From positions 1 through 64,000 of the forward strand of contig CAWGET010000006.1 of NCBI GenBank assembly GCA_963821715.1: a DNA stretch of 64,000 nucleotides. Reading direction: 5' to 3'. This stretch comes from CAWGET01 sp963821715 (GTDB lineage: Bacteria > Bacteroidota > Ignavibacteria > Ignavibacteriales > Melioribacteraceae). A program made the position numbers and the translations under genes. A model generated the notes under the pieces. The model was not told the origin of the DNA and did no database searches. It was given only the letters and a program-made list of their open reading frames with translations. Below are positions 1 to 7,489 of the stretch, in pieces (the stretch's first letter is position 1; every line of letters begins with the position of its first letter).

Positions 1-33
1 CAAACTTCTTACTTCCAAAATATTTTCATCCAT
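1..33 (-). CDS. 5' end of the next cassette gene, cut by the window edge
   Basis: An ATG read on the minus strand at 33 opens a frame that stays open for all 11 codons to the window edge (MDENILEVRSL). It begins 11 bases after the outer end of attC-like site A, which is where a cassette gene normally starts. Too little is visible to name it; it may not be a gene. Confidence 0.3.
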   Translation of the reverse strand, partial: MDENILEVRSL

Positions 34-44
34 TTTATCGGTTG

Positions 45-268
45 TATAACGGCGTTGTGCTTAACCCGCAGCCCATAACAAGACTGCCGAATGAAACTAC
101 AACTGCCGAAGATTAAGCAAACCGTGCTTATCTTTCTTCGAAAGCACGGTTTGCAAGTTAATTAATTAAGTAAGAACACTTTGAATAAAATCTTTAACTA
201 AAACACAATTTCAAAAATCTCAAGTTCACCGAACTAAAATGGCGGTCGGTGTTGAGGCGCGGGTTATA
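45..268 (-). repeat. attC-like site A
   Basis: Imperfect inverted repeat with terminal TATAAC and GTTATA boxes. The left arm reads TATAACGGCGTTGTGCTTAA and the right arm, on the minus strand, TATAACCCGCGCCTCAACAC. Two inner mismatches would be G:T wobbles on the plus strand, as expected if that strand is the folded one. The right arm has extra bases that bulge out as G and T on the plus strand, the pattern known from attC bottom strands. It sits just beyond the stop of the 313-860 gene. The inner part differs from sites B, C and E. Confidence 0.7.
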
Positions 269-312
269 CACTAGGTATATTATTATTAAAATATTTAATT
301 TGATTTACTTGG

Positions 313-860
313 TTAAAACTTTACAAATGGTAAAGCTGCCAATGTTTTTGAATCCCCGAAAATTCCATGCTGATAATCTATAACCTCGAGTTTTTCTGGA
401 ATTACTTTAATAAGAGTATATTCGGATTTATCCTCTGAATAAAATATACCCACTCTTTTTTCCAATAAGTCTGTTTTTTTAATGAGTCTTGTACTATATA
501 GGCTTGTCCTTTAATTACAACATAGCCTGCTGCATTTCGTGCTTGATAATAGAGTGTCACTCTTGAATCATTTTTAATCTGTTTAACTTTTCTACTATCT
601 ATACTGGTGCCTAACCAAACGACCATATTGGAATCTGGTGAAAAAGGTTCCATTGTTCTTGCGTCAGGATCACCCGTAGTATTTAAAGTAATAAGTGCAC
701 AATACCGTGTCGTTTCCATCATTTTTTTTGCTGTTGTAATTAGCGTATCTCTATTATATGCTGCTGCATTTTCTTGAGCGAAAGTAATAAGAGGAGATTG
801 AAGAATAATAATTAAGATGAGAATTATTATCCTGTTCTTAAATGATTTTATTAATTTCAT
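313..860 (-). pseudogene. Pyridoxamine 5'-phosphate oxidase-like (general stress FMN-binding split barrel) protein, frameshifted
   Basis: Starts at the ATG at 860 (MKLIKSF); codons before it belong to attC-like site B. A signal-like hydrophobic stretch (IIILILIIILQ) precedes a split-barrel domain of the pyridoxamine phosphate oxidase/general stress protein 26 type (TTRYCALITL, ARTMEPF, VVWLGTS, VTLYYQ). The frame hits a stop at 402, but shifting by one base near 441-446 (a T-run on the coding strand) restores a good family C-terminus (EYTLIKVIPEKLEVIDYQ) ending at a stop at 313. One base is missing, so this is a true frameshift or a sequencing error. It is the single gene of a cassette ending in attC-like site A. 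A secreted form of this family is unusual; substrate unknown. Confidence 0.75.
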
Positions 861-885
861 TTTATACTCCGTTTTTTTTAAAGTG

Positions 886-1110
886 TATAACGGCGTTGCC
901 GATAACCCGCCGCCCAAAATCGAGCGACTTGTTAAAAAACGCAAAGCCAAAAATTATAGCCGAAGGTTTGTATTTTTCCATCTGCACAAACCGAAGGCAA
1001 AATATTTATTTAACAAAACCAATTTAAAAAGTTACTTGGTTAAAAAACGAAACCCCAAAAACAGCAAAAAACTCCGCAGAAAACGCGGTCGGCTTGAACC
1101 GCTTGTTAGA
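886..1110 (-). repeat. attC-like site B
   Basis: Left arm TATAACGGCGTTGCCGATAA, right arm (minus strand) TCTAACAAGCGGTTCAAGCC. The inner part resembles sites C and E, including copies of CGCAAAGCCAAAAATTA and GCCGAAGG. It follows, in the minus direction, the gene-less stretch 1111-1749, whose cassette it would close. Confidence 0.72.
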
Positions 1111-1749
1111 CCTTTTGAAAAACAAATAACTGATTATGGAATAAATTTTTATTTTTGGCTTTTGAAAAAAATTACTGGAAAATTCTTTAGTTATTTGTTT
1201 TTCTTAAACTCGAATTTAAAGCCGAACAAAAATCCCAAATCTGAAATAAACCTAAATTTAAAAGCTCTAAAAACTGCAACAAACTTATTTAGAAGAGAAA
1301 ACTAAAACAAAAATGAGCGCTTTAACAATTTAAATTTTGATGAAAATTTTGAATTTATAAAAACCAAAATTCGATTAATTCTTAACCGAAAACTCAAGCG
1401 CTAATTTGCGACTAAAAACGGAAAGCCAAACTTTTTAAACCAATTAAAAGCTTATAACGAAAAAAACTCCTCGTTTAGAACTATTTAATTTTTATTGCAA
1501 AAAAAGTCGACGAAACTTTTTTTTAAAACCAAAATTTTCAATTTAAAAATTGAAACAAACTAAATTTACAAAACCACGAAAACTGAAATTAGTCGAAATG
1601 AAAAATCTAATCCAAACAAAAATGGCGGATTTATAAAAATTATATTTTTTGAAACAACTTAAATTTTTAACCGAAAACCAAAAAAACGACTCTCGCAAAA
1701 AAGTAGAAAAACGTAAACTTCTGAATTTGAAAACTAATTTAAACCAAGG
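1111..1749. other. Cassette-sized stretch without a convincing gene
   Basis: About 640 bases between attC-like sites B and C. The plus strand is very A-rich and rich in short words such as AACCGAAAAC, like the inside of the attC-like sites. The open frames that cross it either run through the sites or have low-complexity Lys/Phe-rich translations, so none is supported. It could be an ORF-less cassette, carry a small RNA, or be a decayed cassette. Confidence 0.5.
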
Positions 1750-1975
1750 TATAACGACATTGCGGTTAACCCGTCCGCCCAAAACCAGCTACCGGTTAAA
1801 AAACGCAAAGCCAAAAATTAAGCCGAAGGCGCTTAAATTCCCAAACAAGCGCCGAAGGCAAAAATATTTATTTTACAGAACCAATTCAAAAAGCTACTTT
1901 GTTAAAAAGAGAAAAACCAGAAACAGAAAAATGCCGAACCTGAAAACGCGGTCGGTGTTGAACCGCTGGTTAGCC
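1750..1975 (-). repeat. attC-like site C
   Basis: Left arm TATAACGACATTGCGGTTAA, right arm (minus strand) GCTAACCAGCGGTTCAACAC. GCGGTT-AAC pairs with GCGGTTcAACa, leaving two bulged bases on the right arm. It begins immediately after the stop codon of the HEPN gene at 1977, a typical cassette arrangement. Confidence 0.75.
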
Positions 1976-1976
1976 C

Positions 1977-2321
1977 TTATAAATTTTCTATAATCTCTTT
2001 TATTTGATTTTTAAATTCAGGAATATCATTTTCAATAATATCCCATACAATTTTGGCGTCTATTCCAAAATATTCGTGGACAAGCAAATTTCTTAATCTC
2101 ACTATCTCACGCCATTCTATTTCAGAATATAAAGTTTTGAAATGTTCCGTCAGGTGATTTGCAGCTTCTCCAATTATTTCCAGTTGTTTTACAGTAGCAT
2201 ATTGCATCATCGAATTAGATTCAAAATCATCATATGCAATTTCAGAAGTGTAATTTTCAATTTCTAAAATTGCATCAAAGATATGTTCGATTCTGGTTTT
2301 ATCGCCTATTCTACTTCTCAT
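1977..2321 (-). CDS. hepT: HEPN-domain toxin of a HEPN/MNT toxin-antitoxin pair (HepT/DUF86-like)
   Basis: 114 residues, all-helical HEPN domain. Residues 77-84 read RNLLVHEY, the RX4HXY motif of HepT-type RNase toxins, in which the Tyr is the residue AMPylated by the partner antitoxin. The start at 2321 overlaps the end of the nucleotidyltransferase gene by 11 bases, so the two are translationally coupled, antitoxin first. The stop lies directly against attC-like site C, making the pair one mobile cassette. Function is inferred from the family. Confidence 0.9.
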   Translation of the reverse strand: MRSRIGDKTRIEHIFDAILEIENYTSEIAYDDFESNSMMQYATVKQLEIIGEAANHLTEHFKTLYSEIEWREIVRLRNLLVHEYFGIDAKIVWDIIENDIPEFKNQIKEIIENL

Positions 2322-2598
2322 AAATCAATATTTTATCATTTTCGATGAAAGGTTTAATATATTTTGAAATTCCGGCGCTCGAAAGTAAATCTACTTTTTT
2401 GTTAAGAAGATTCTCAAGTTCTAATTCCATTCTCACAAATTCTAATCCTATTGGTTTTGAATAATCCAATTCAACAATAATATCAATGTCGCTTGTTTCA
2501 TCAGATTCATTCCTCGCTTCAGAACCGAAAAGATAAGCCCTTAGAACCGGTTTCTTTTTAAAGAACCCCTTTAATTGATTTATTAGATTAGCGTTCAT
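2311..2598 (-). CDS. mntA: MNT-domain nucleotidyltransferase antitoxin (MntA-like)
   Basis: 95 residues of the minimal nucleotidyltransferase family. The catalytic motif GSEARNESDETSDIDI lies at about 25-40, fitting GSXAR...SDXD, so both metal-binding aspartates are present. In characterised pairs this enzyme AMPylates the Tyr of the HEPN toxin and neutralises it; that tyrosine is present in the neighbour. It is upstream of and overlapping the HEPN gene. The pair probably stabilises the cassette array or acts in phage defence (inference). Confidence 0.9.
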   Translation of the reverse strand: MNANLINQLKGFFKKKPVLRAYLFGSEARNESDETSDIDIIVELDYSKPIGLEFVRMELELENLLNKKVDLLSSAGISKYIKPFIENDKILIYEK

Positions 2599-2673
2599 AA
2601 TTAGCAGACTTTATAATGAATTTGTTTAAAAATAAATTAAAATTATTGAAAAGTCATTATGATTTTTAATAGG

Positions 2674-2894
2674 GCTAACGGCGTTGCCCATAAGCCGTCC
2701 GCCAAAAACAGCAACGACAAATAGACAACGAATATTTATAATTTGTAGCCGCCAGTAAATTGCTCCGCACTGGCGGCGACCTAACTTACATTTACAAAAA
2801 GATTAGAACAACAATTTTTAACGAAAACTACAAACCCAAAAATTTGAAAATTGCCGAATCGCAAGTAGCGGTCGGCTTGATGGGCTTGTTATGT
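2674..2894 (-). repeat. attC-like site D
   Basis: The cleanest site for structure. Left arm CTAACGGCGTTGCCCATAAG and right arm (minus strand) ACATAACAAGCCCATCAAGC pair as GCCCAT-AAGCCG against GCCCATcAAGCCG, with one bulged base (G on the plus strand). The interior differs from sites B, C and E. It lies 4 bases beyond the stop of the 2899-3630 gene. Confidence 0.75.
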
Positions 2895-2898
2895 AACA

Positions 2899-3630
2899 TT
2901 ATTTGTTTTTGAGACTATCACTCTTAAATGATTGGAATTCTTTAGTTAAACTTTGATTCTCCATTTTCAATGTCTCAATTTCCTTTGATAAAATTTCTAT
3001 ATTATCAATTAATTTTTGATTTGATTGAAATGAGTGGAAATAATATCCAATCCAAAATGCTAATACTAATAATGCAAAAATCGAAGTGATGATTTTTATG
3101 ATTTGAGGAACAGTAAGAATATTTAGTAGTTGAGGAAGAGTAATTTTTGAAAAATCATATGTATTTAAATCAATTTTAGATACTGGCATTTCATTATTAG
3201 TTTTATCAATGCTATCATTTTTTATTTCTGGAGTAATATTATTTTCTGCTTCTATTTCTTCCAAATCAATAACATTTTTTTTAAGAATCTTTAAGTATTC
3301 TAATTTTGGAAGTAATTGACGTTCTAAATAATATTTTATATCGGGTTGCCAATCCGAACTAACATATTCTCTTTTACTTGAAATATGATCTTTAAATTTA
3401 CTTCCATAATTGTAGTCGTCAAATATTTCAAATATTATTGATCCAGTAATATTGACCCATTGTTCAAATTCAATTTCAAATTTGTCAACTTCACTTCTGT
3501 GAATAGAATGATTTGGATTTTTTTTTATAAAATCTATTCCAGCTTGTGCTAGAACTGAACCTTTAGTTATCTGGCGCTCAATTTTCTCTAACGCTACAGT
3601 TTTTGATATTTTTATTTTATTTGCTGACAT
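2899..3630 (-). CDS. Cassette-borne protein with one membrane segment and a C-terminal coiled coil
   Basis: 243 residues, family not recognised. Residues 1-165 are soluble and charged. One membrane segment lies at about 183-203 (IITSIFALLVLAFWIGYYF). The rest (IEILSKEIETLKMENQ) has coiled-coil heptads. It is the only gene between sites D and E, and its stop abuts site D. A membrane-anchored sensor or effector, perhaps for defence, would fit such a layout, but nothing in the sequence proves it. Confidence 0.8.
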   Translation of the reverse strand: MSANKIKISKTVALEKIERQITKGSVLAQAGIDFIKKNPNHSIHRSEVDKFEIEFEQWVNITGSIIFEIFDDYNYGSKFKDHISSKREYVSSDWQPDIKYYLERQLLPKLEYLKILKKNVIDLEEIEAENNITPEIKNDSIDKTNNEMPVSKIDLNTYDFSKITLPQLLNILTVPQIIKIITSIFALLVLAFWIGYYFHSFQSNQKLIDNIEILSKEIETLKMENQSLTKEFQSFKSDSLKNK

Positions 3631-3644
3631 AATTTATATTGTTA

Positions 3645-3868
3645 CATAACGGCGTTGCGGTTAACCCGTCCGCCTAAAACGAGCGACTTGTTAAAAAACG
3701 CAAAGTCAAAAATTAAGCCGAAGGTTTGTAACTTTCCTTGCACAAACCGGAGGCAAGAATATTTATTTACAGAACCAATTCAAAAAGCAACTTCACTAAA
3801 AAACGAAAACCCAAAAACAGCGAAATGATCTTCTTGAAAACGCGGTCGGTGTTGAACCGCTGGTTATA
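3645..3868 (-). repeat. attC-like site E
   Basis: Left arm CATAACGGCGTTGCGGTTAA, right arm (minus strand) TATAACCAGCGGTTCAACAC. GCGGTT-AAC-CCG pairs with GCGGTTcAACaCCG, so two bases bulge, G and T on the plus strand, the same bases as the extrahelical G and T of the Vibrio cholerae attC bottom strand. The inside is similar to sites B and C. Confidence 0.78.
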
Positions 3869-3932
3869 TTGCTTTTTGTTATTGGTTTTCTATTAAAAAT
3901 TTGAGAATTATTTTTTCAACTAAAACAACCTG

Positions 3933-4253
3933 CTAAGTTTCTCCTATGGATTTTATAACTTGAACCTTTTCTTTATCAAGTCCATCCAATTCATTTTCAA
4001 ATATGTATTTTTCTCTTAAAAGAATTCCAAAGACAACAATCAACCGAGAATATCTATAATTATATTTTTCATCAATTTCATCTCTTCGTTCTGTAAGAAA
4101 ATTGTGCAATTCCCAAATATCTTCGTCAGATTGAATTTGAGTTGCCTTCTCAAAAACAGTTCTTTTGAGTTCTTCAATCTCACGTTTGTAAGCGAGATCA
4201 AATAAATTTCTCGCAAACTTTTTCTCATTAGAAGACCAATTAAAATCTTTCAT
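3933..4253 (-). CDS. Conserved small hypothetical protein, cassette gene
   Basis: 106 residues from the ATG at 4253 (MKDFNWSSNEKK), chosen because AGGA stands about 8 bases before it; a longer frame to 4280 lacks such a site. It is charged, helical and has no membrane segment. The text resembles a widespread family of about 100-residue proteins (FTWS.EEK..AR..FD.AY.RE, FL..RR.EID.KYDYR) of unknown function. The stop is about 65 bases from site E. It follows the 4296-4850 gene by 42 bases and may share its transcript. Confidence 0.8.
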   Translation of the reverse strand: MKDFNWSSNEKKFARNLFDLAYKREIEELKRTVFEKATQIQSDEDIWELHNFLTERRDEIDEKYNYRYSRLIVVFGILLREKYIFENELDGLDKEKVQVIKSIGET

Positions 4254-4295
4254 AATCTTCCTTTTTTTGCAATATAACAATTACTTATATTGATT

Positions 4296-4850
4296 CTACC
4301 AACTCAGCTTATATTTCTGTTTCAACTCTTGAATTTTATTATAGCTTAAATTCCCATCAAATAGAAAATACTTTGCTCCAGAACTATCTCGTTCCTTGAT
4401 ATCAATTCCATTTGCATAAAATTGTTCAAGCAACTTTAAAAAATCATTTATTCTTCGTTTTCTCAATAGCATTCTATATTCATAAACTTCTTCATCTTTC
4501 TCAATTTGGAATCTTACAACTGCTCCTTTTGATAATATTTTTCTATTCCACTTGTTAAGTTTTCGTGCATCATAGAATAATCTAAGCTTTATATTATCAT
4601 TTGTTTCAAAAACTAGATGTTGTTTACCTTTAATGTTCAAATCAATTTTGCCTAAATCAATTTTTGCATAACCAAGGTTATTATAGAAAAATGTAGGTGA
4701 AACAATAAACGGGATAAATTGAATAAAGGGAATCGTGATAAAAAGGATTTTATACTCCAAAAGCCAAAATGCTATAATTAGACCAATTGAAATAAGAAAG
4801 AATATTCTGTAATAATACGTTCTTTTTTCTTCTACAATTTCTAATTCCAT
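4296..4850 (-). CDS. Small membrane protein, cassette gene, function unknown
   Basis: 184 residues. Two adjacent hydrophobic segments (about 16-30 and 32-52) are followed by a soluble domain of about 130 residues with alternating beta-type sequence (PH/YcxB-like layout, not certain). A clear AGAGGAG precedes the ATG at 4850. No attC-like site separates it clearly from the next gene, so the two may form one two-gene cassette ending in site E; a lone ATATAAC at 4272-4278 might be a decayed site. Confidence 0.75.
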   Translation of the reverse strand: MELEIVEEKRTYYYRIFFLISIGLIIAFWLLEYKILFITIPFIQFIPFIVSPTFFYNNLGYAKIDLGKIDLNIKGKQHLVFETNDNIKLRLFYDARKLNKWNRKILSKGAVVRFQIEKDEEVYEYRMLLRKRRINDFLKLLEQFYANGIDIKERDSSGAKYFLFDGNLSYNKIQELKQKYKLSW

Positions 4851-4868
4851 TTACTCCTCTTGTGGCAA

Positions 4869-4995
4869 TATAACGTAGCCGGGCTTAAACCGATTGCGAC
4901 ATTAAAATGAAAATAATTAACAGAAATATTAACCAATACTACAAATCTTCAACCGGAGAATTGCGAAAGCAATTCGGATTTGAAGCCGTAGTTAG
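4869..4995 (-). repeat. attC-like site F, shorter and divergent
   Basis: 127 bases, left arm TATAACGTAGCCGGGCTTAA, right arm (minus strand) AACTAACTACGGCTTCAAAT. GGCTT-AAA-CCG pairs with GGCTTcAAAtCCG, bulges again on the right arm, so its polarity matches sites A-E. An inner hairpin AATTGCGAAAGCAATT is present. The sequence class differs from A-E. To its right comes a plus-strand gene, so it marks an inverted gene or the end of the array. Confidence 0.6.
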
Positions 4996-5014
4996 TTTTT
5001 GAGGAGCGGGAGTT

Positions 5015-5443
5015 ATGATACAAGAAATAATAGAACTTTGAAACAAGAACAAAAATAATTTAGAAAATTATTTTAAGGGTGTAAAGCAAGCGGACGATTT
5101 AGAATATACGGATATAGTAAAGGCAATTTTTACACACGTTATAAACGATGACGAAAGCAACCGCAGATATGATATTGATAAAATGACGGTTATTGACAAT
5201 GGAGATTATCAAGGAACTTTAATATACATAATCCCCAGAGATACTTACCAGCCAGACGTTGAAGACTATTTAGTTACAAACAACTATTACGGAAGTTGCA
5301 GCGGTTGCGACACATTACAGGCTATCACAGAATATAGTAGCAAACCATTAAGCAACGGACAAATCGAAGATTTAATGACGCTTGCTTTACACTTGGTGCA
5401 ACGATTAAAACCACTTGATACTGATAGCGACAAGCAAAACTAA
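5015..5443 (+). pseudogene. Hypothetical protein gene interrupted by an in-frame TGA
   Basis: A GAGGAG ribosome site at 5001-5006 precedes an ATG at 5015. Codon 9 (5039-5041) is TGA; otherwise the frame is open to 5443, about 142 residues, acidic, with a CSGC motif near residue 98. The context IIEL*NKNKNN suggests TGG mutated to TGA. A start at the internal ATG at 5183 would give only 86 residues. Family not recognised; the style is that of phage or cassette proteins. It is the only plus-strand gene next to the array. Confidence 0.55.
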
Positions 5444-6240
5444 CTATTACTTATACTGCACGTGATTATTAGTTAAAGAACGTATATATGCACGTGCTTG
5501 CATAAATACGATCCATTTATTTCCAAATATACTTAAAATCAAACTATTTAAAATAGTTCGTGCATATATATCAAACTTTAAAATATCCACCCGACTGTTT
5601 TTCTACGTGGTAAAATTCTTCTGTATAATTTGTATTTGTAAAAATATAGTATTTAGCTTGGTAATCATCTTGGAGCAGATGTATTAGAAAAAATAAGATA
5701 TGTTTTGGTTTATAAGACAAGCAAGAACCTTACTAAAAGATTCATAAATGTAAAATTAAAATAAGAAAGAATATTTAAAATATCTATTTCAATTTAAATT
5801 AGATTACGTCCGTATGTGCCGGAATGAACCGGCAGCGGTTGTTTGTAATTATGCGCTTGAATATTTAGAAGGGGGGGCTCGCAACGGATTTGATTTGGGT
5901 TCCCATATACCATTAGCTACAGATCCGGGCGCACATCGGGGAATTTTTATTCCTTAGGATTTTACGTTTAGATAATAGAGCCATACATTTGTATGGTACG
6001 AGAAAGAGGAGCTTTAATTCGAAATTATTCGGGCGGGAGATAAAACCTTCCGAGAATGATTTCGCAGCGCTCGTCAAGGCCGAACTGCACTAGCGTATTT
6101 ATGTAAAGGAAAAAGAAGACTGCGACTGTATGTTGTGCGGGCAAGAGTTGAAGAAATACAAGGGCCAAGATGCTGACTCAACTGCGCACTCTGAAAGTCT
6201 TTTCTGACCTTTTTCTGATCTTTTCTGTTTCGAACGCATA
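5444..6240. other. Intergenic debris between the cassette array and the tRNA operon
   Basis: No intact gene is seen. 5444-5800 is very AT-rich. From about 5800 the GC content rises and short open frames appear: 5814-5957 plus (47 residues, starts MCRNEPAAVVC) and a stretch at about 6104-6208 with CDCMLCG in one frame and an Arg-rich frame beside it. These read like pieces of real genes but match no family I can name. No integrase or attI site is recognisable here, although this is where one would lie for an array of this polarity. Confidence 0.45.
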
Positions 6241-6241
6241 T

Positions 6242-6275
6242 AAAAAAAGCCCGATTCCGTGCTGAAATCGAGCTT
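6242..6275 (-). terminator. Terminator of the tRNA-Gly/tRNA-Cys transcript
   Basis: On the minus strand AAGCTCGATT and AATCGGGCTT form a hairpin with one mismatch, followed directly by a run of T. It lies just after tRNA-Cys. Confidence 0.8.
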
Positions 6276-6280
6276 GTTTG

Positions 6281-6353
<73 letters not shown>

Positions 6354-6387
6354 ATAAATAAGAAAATCCACCAATGTGGATTTCATC

Positions 6388-6463
<76 letters not shown>

Positions 6464-6481
6464 ATTACTTATTAACAAGTT

Positions 6482-6512
6482 CAAATATAAAATTCTTTTT
6501 CTTTTTTCGCAA
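6482..6512 (-). promoter_or_regulatory. Bacteroidota-type promoter of the tRNA-Gly-Cys operon
   Basis: On the minus strand TTG, then 20 nt, then TATATTTG, an exact match to the TTG / TAnnTTTG consensus for the primary sigma factor of Bacteroidota. It is about 20 bases upstream of tRNA-Gly. Confidence 0.75.
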
Positions 6513-6630
6513 TATCTATTATTAAAATATAACATTCATTTTTGTAAAATATTTTTCCAAGTTCATTTATAGGTAATTAAATATAAGATTTTAAATCTAT
6601 TTTGGTTGCTATGTGATCTATTTTTTATGT

Positions 6631-7350
6631 TCATTGTAACAAACTTGCAGCAGGTTCGTCCAGCAGCCAAATCAACTTTCCGTTCACAGGATTTACAAAA
6701 TTAGCAGGATAATTTCTTGCCGCCTCTTTTTCTCCAATTATTTCGGAAACTATTTTTCGCTTTTTTTTACCGGTAACTATGAATACTATTTTTTCCGCGT
6801 TGTTTATAATTCTCCCCGTGAGAGTAATTCTTTTTTGACGAGACTCCGGATGAGTTGCGACGCCGGCAATTCTTTCTGAGTCAATCAACTCTATTTGATC
6901 CGGAAAAATCGAAGCCGTATGTCCATCATCGCCCAATCCCAGCATTATTAAATCGAATTGAGGTAAATTATTTTTATACGGAAGATTTTTTTTAATCAAA
7001 TCCGAGTAGCGTTCAGCTTCTTCTTCCGGATTTTCTTCACCTCTAATTCTAAAAACTTTTTTTTGGATGACGTTTACTTTTTCCAGCAATGAATTTTTTG
7101 CCATCTTGTAATTACTCGCATCGCTTGTAGGCGGAACGCATCTTTCATCTCCCCAATAGAAATTTATTCTTTCCCAATCAACTTTATTTTTAAATTTTTT
7201 CGCTAGATAATTGAAAACCGTTCTCGGCGTATTCCCTCCGGAGAGCGCTAAATTGAATCGCCCTCTCTCATCCATTTTTGCTTTTATAATTTCCCCGAAA
7301 GAATTTGAAAGATCCTCAATCGAAGAAAATATTTTGACTTCCGATTTCAT
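6631..7350 (-). CDS. pgl: 6-phosphogluconolactonase
   Basis: 239 residues from the ATG at 7350; a longer reading to 7362 would use TTG. Hydrolyses 6-phosphogluconolactone to 6-phosphogluconate, the second step of the oxidative pentose phosphate pathway, in the cytosol. Family motifs are present: SGGNTP (37-42), WGDERCVP (66-73) and LGLGDDGHTASIFP (137-150). It is the last gene of gnd-zwf-pgl, about 140 bases after zwf. Length is normal and no key residue is missing. Confidence 0.95.
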   Translation of the reverse strand: MKSEVKIFSSIEDLSNSFGEIIKAKMDERGRFNLALSGGNTPRTVFNYLAKKFKNKVDWERINFYWGDERCVPPTSDASNYKMAKNSLLEKVNVIQKKVFRIRGEENPEEEAERYSDLIKKNLPYKNNLPQFDLIMLGLGDDGHTASIFPDQIELIDSERIAGVATHPESRQKRITLTGRIINNAEKIVFIVTGKKKRKIVSEIIGEKEAARNYPANFVNPVNGKLIWLLDEPAASLLQ

Positions 7351-7489
7351 AAATTTTAGCAACTTATTTTTAAGATTTAATTCTAAGACTACATTATTTC
7401 ACGCAGATTCCGCCGATCATCTCGGAAAAAACTGCAAATCCGATCATTTTTATCATTTAATTATCTTTTGAATACTGATTTATTATTCA

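Noticed and set aside
817..1305. A 162-codon open frame on the plus strand
   Set aside because: It runs straight through attC-like site B and over the 5' end of the cassette gene; its Lys/Asn-rich translation is a by-product of the A-rich strand.
1543..1993. Open frames on both strands over site C
   Set aside because: They cross the attC-like site, have low-complexity translations and no ribosome sites.
45..3868. Repeated units as a possible CRISPR array
   Set aside because: Units are over 200 bases, structured with complementary ends, and spaced by genes; there are no short regular spacers and no cas genes.
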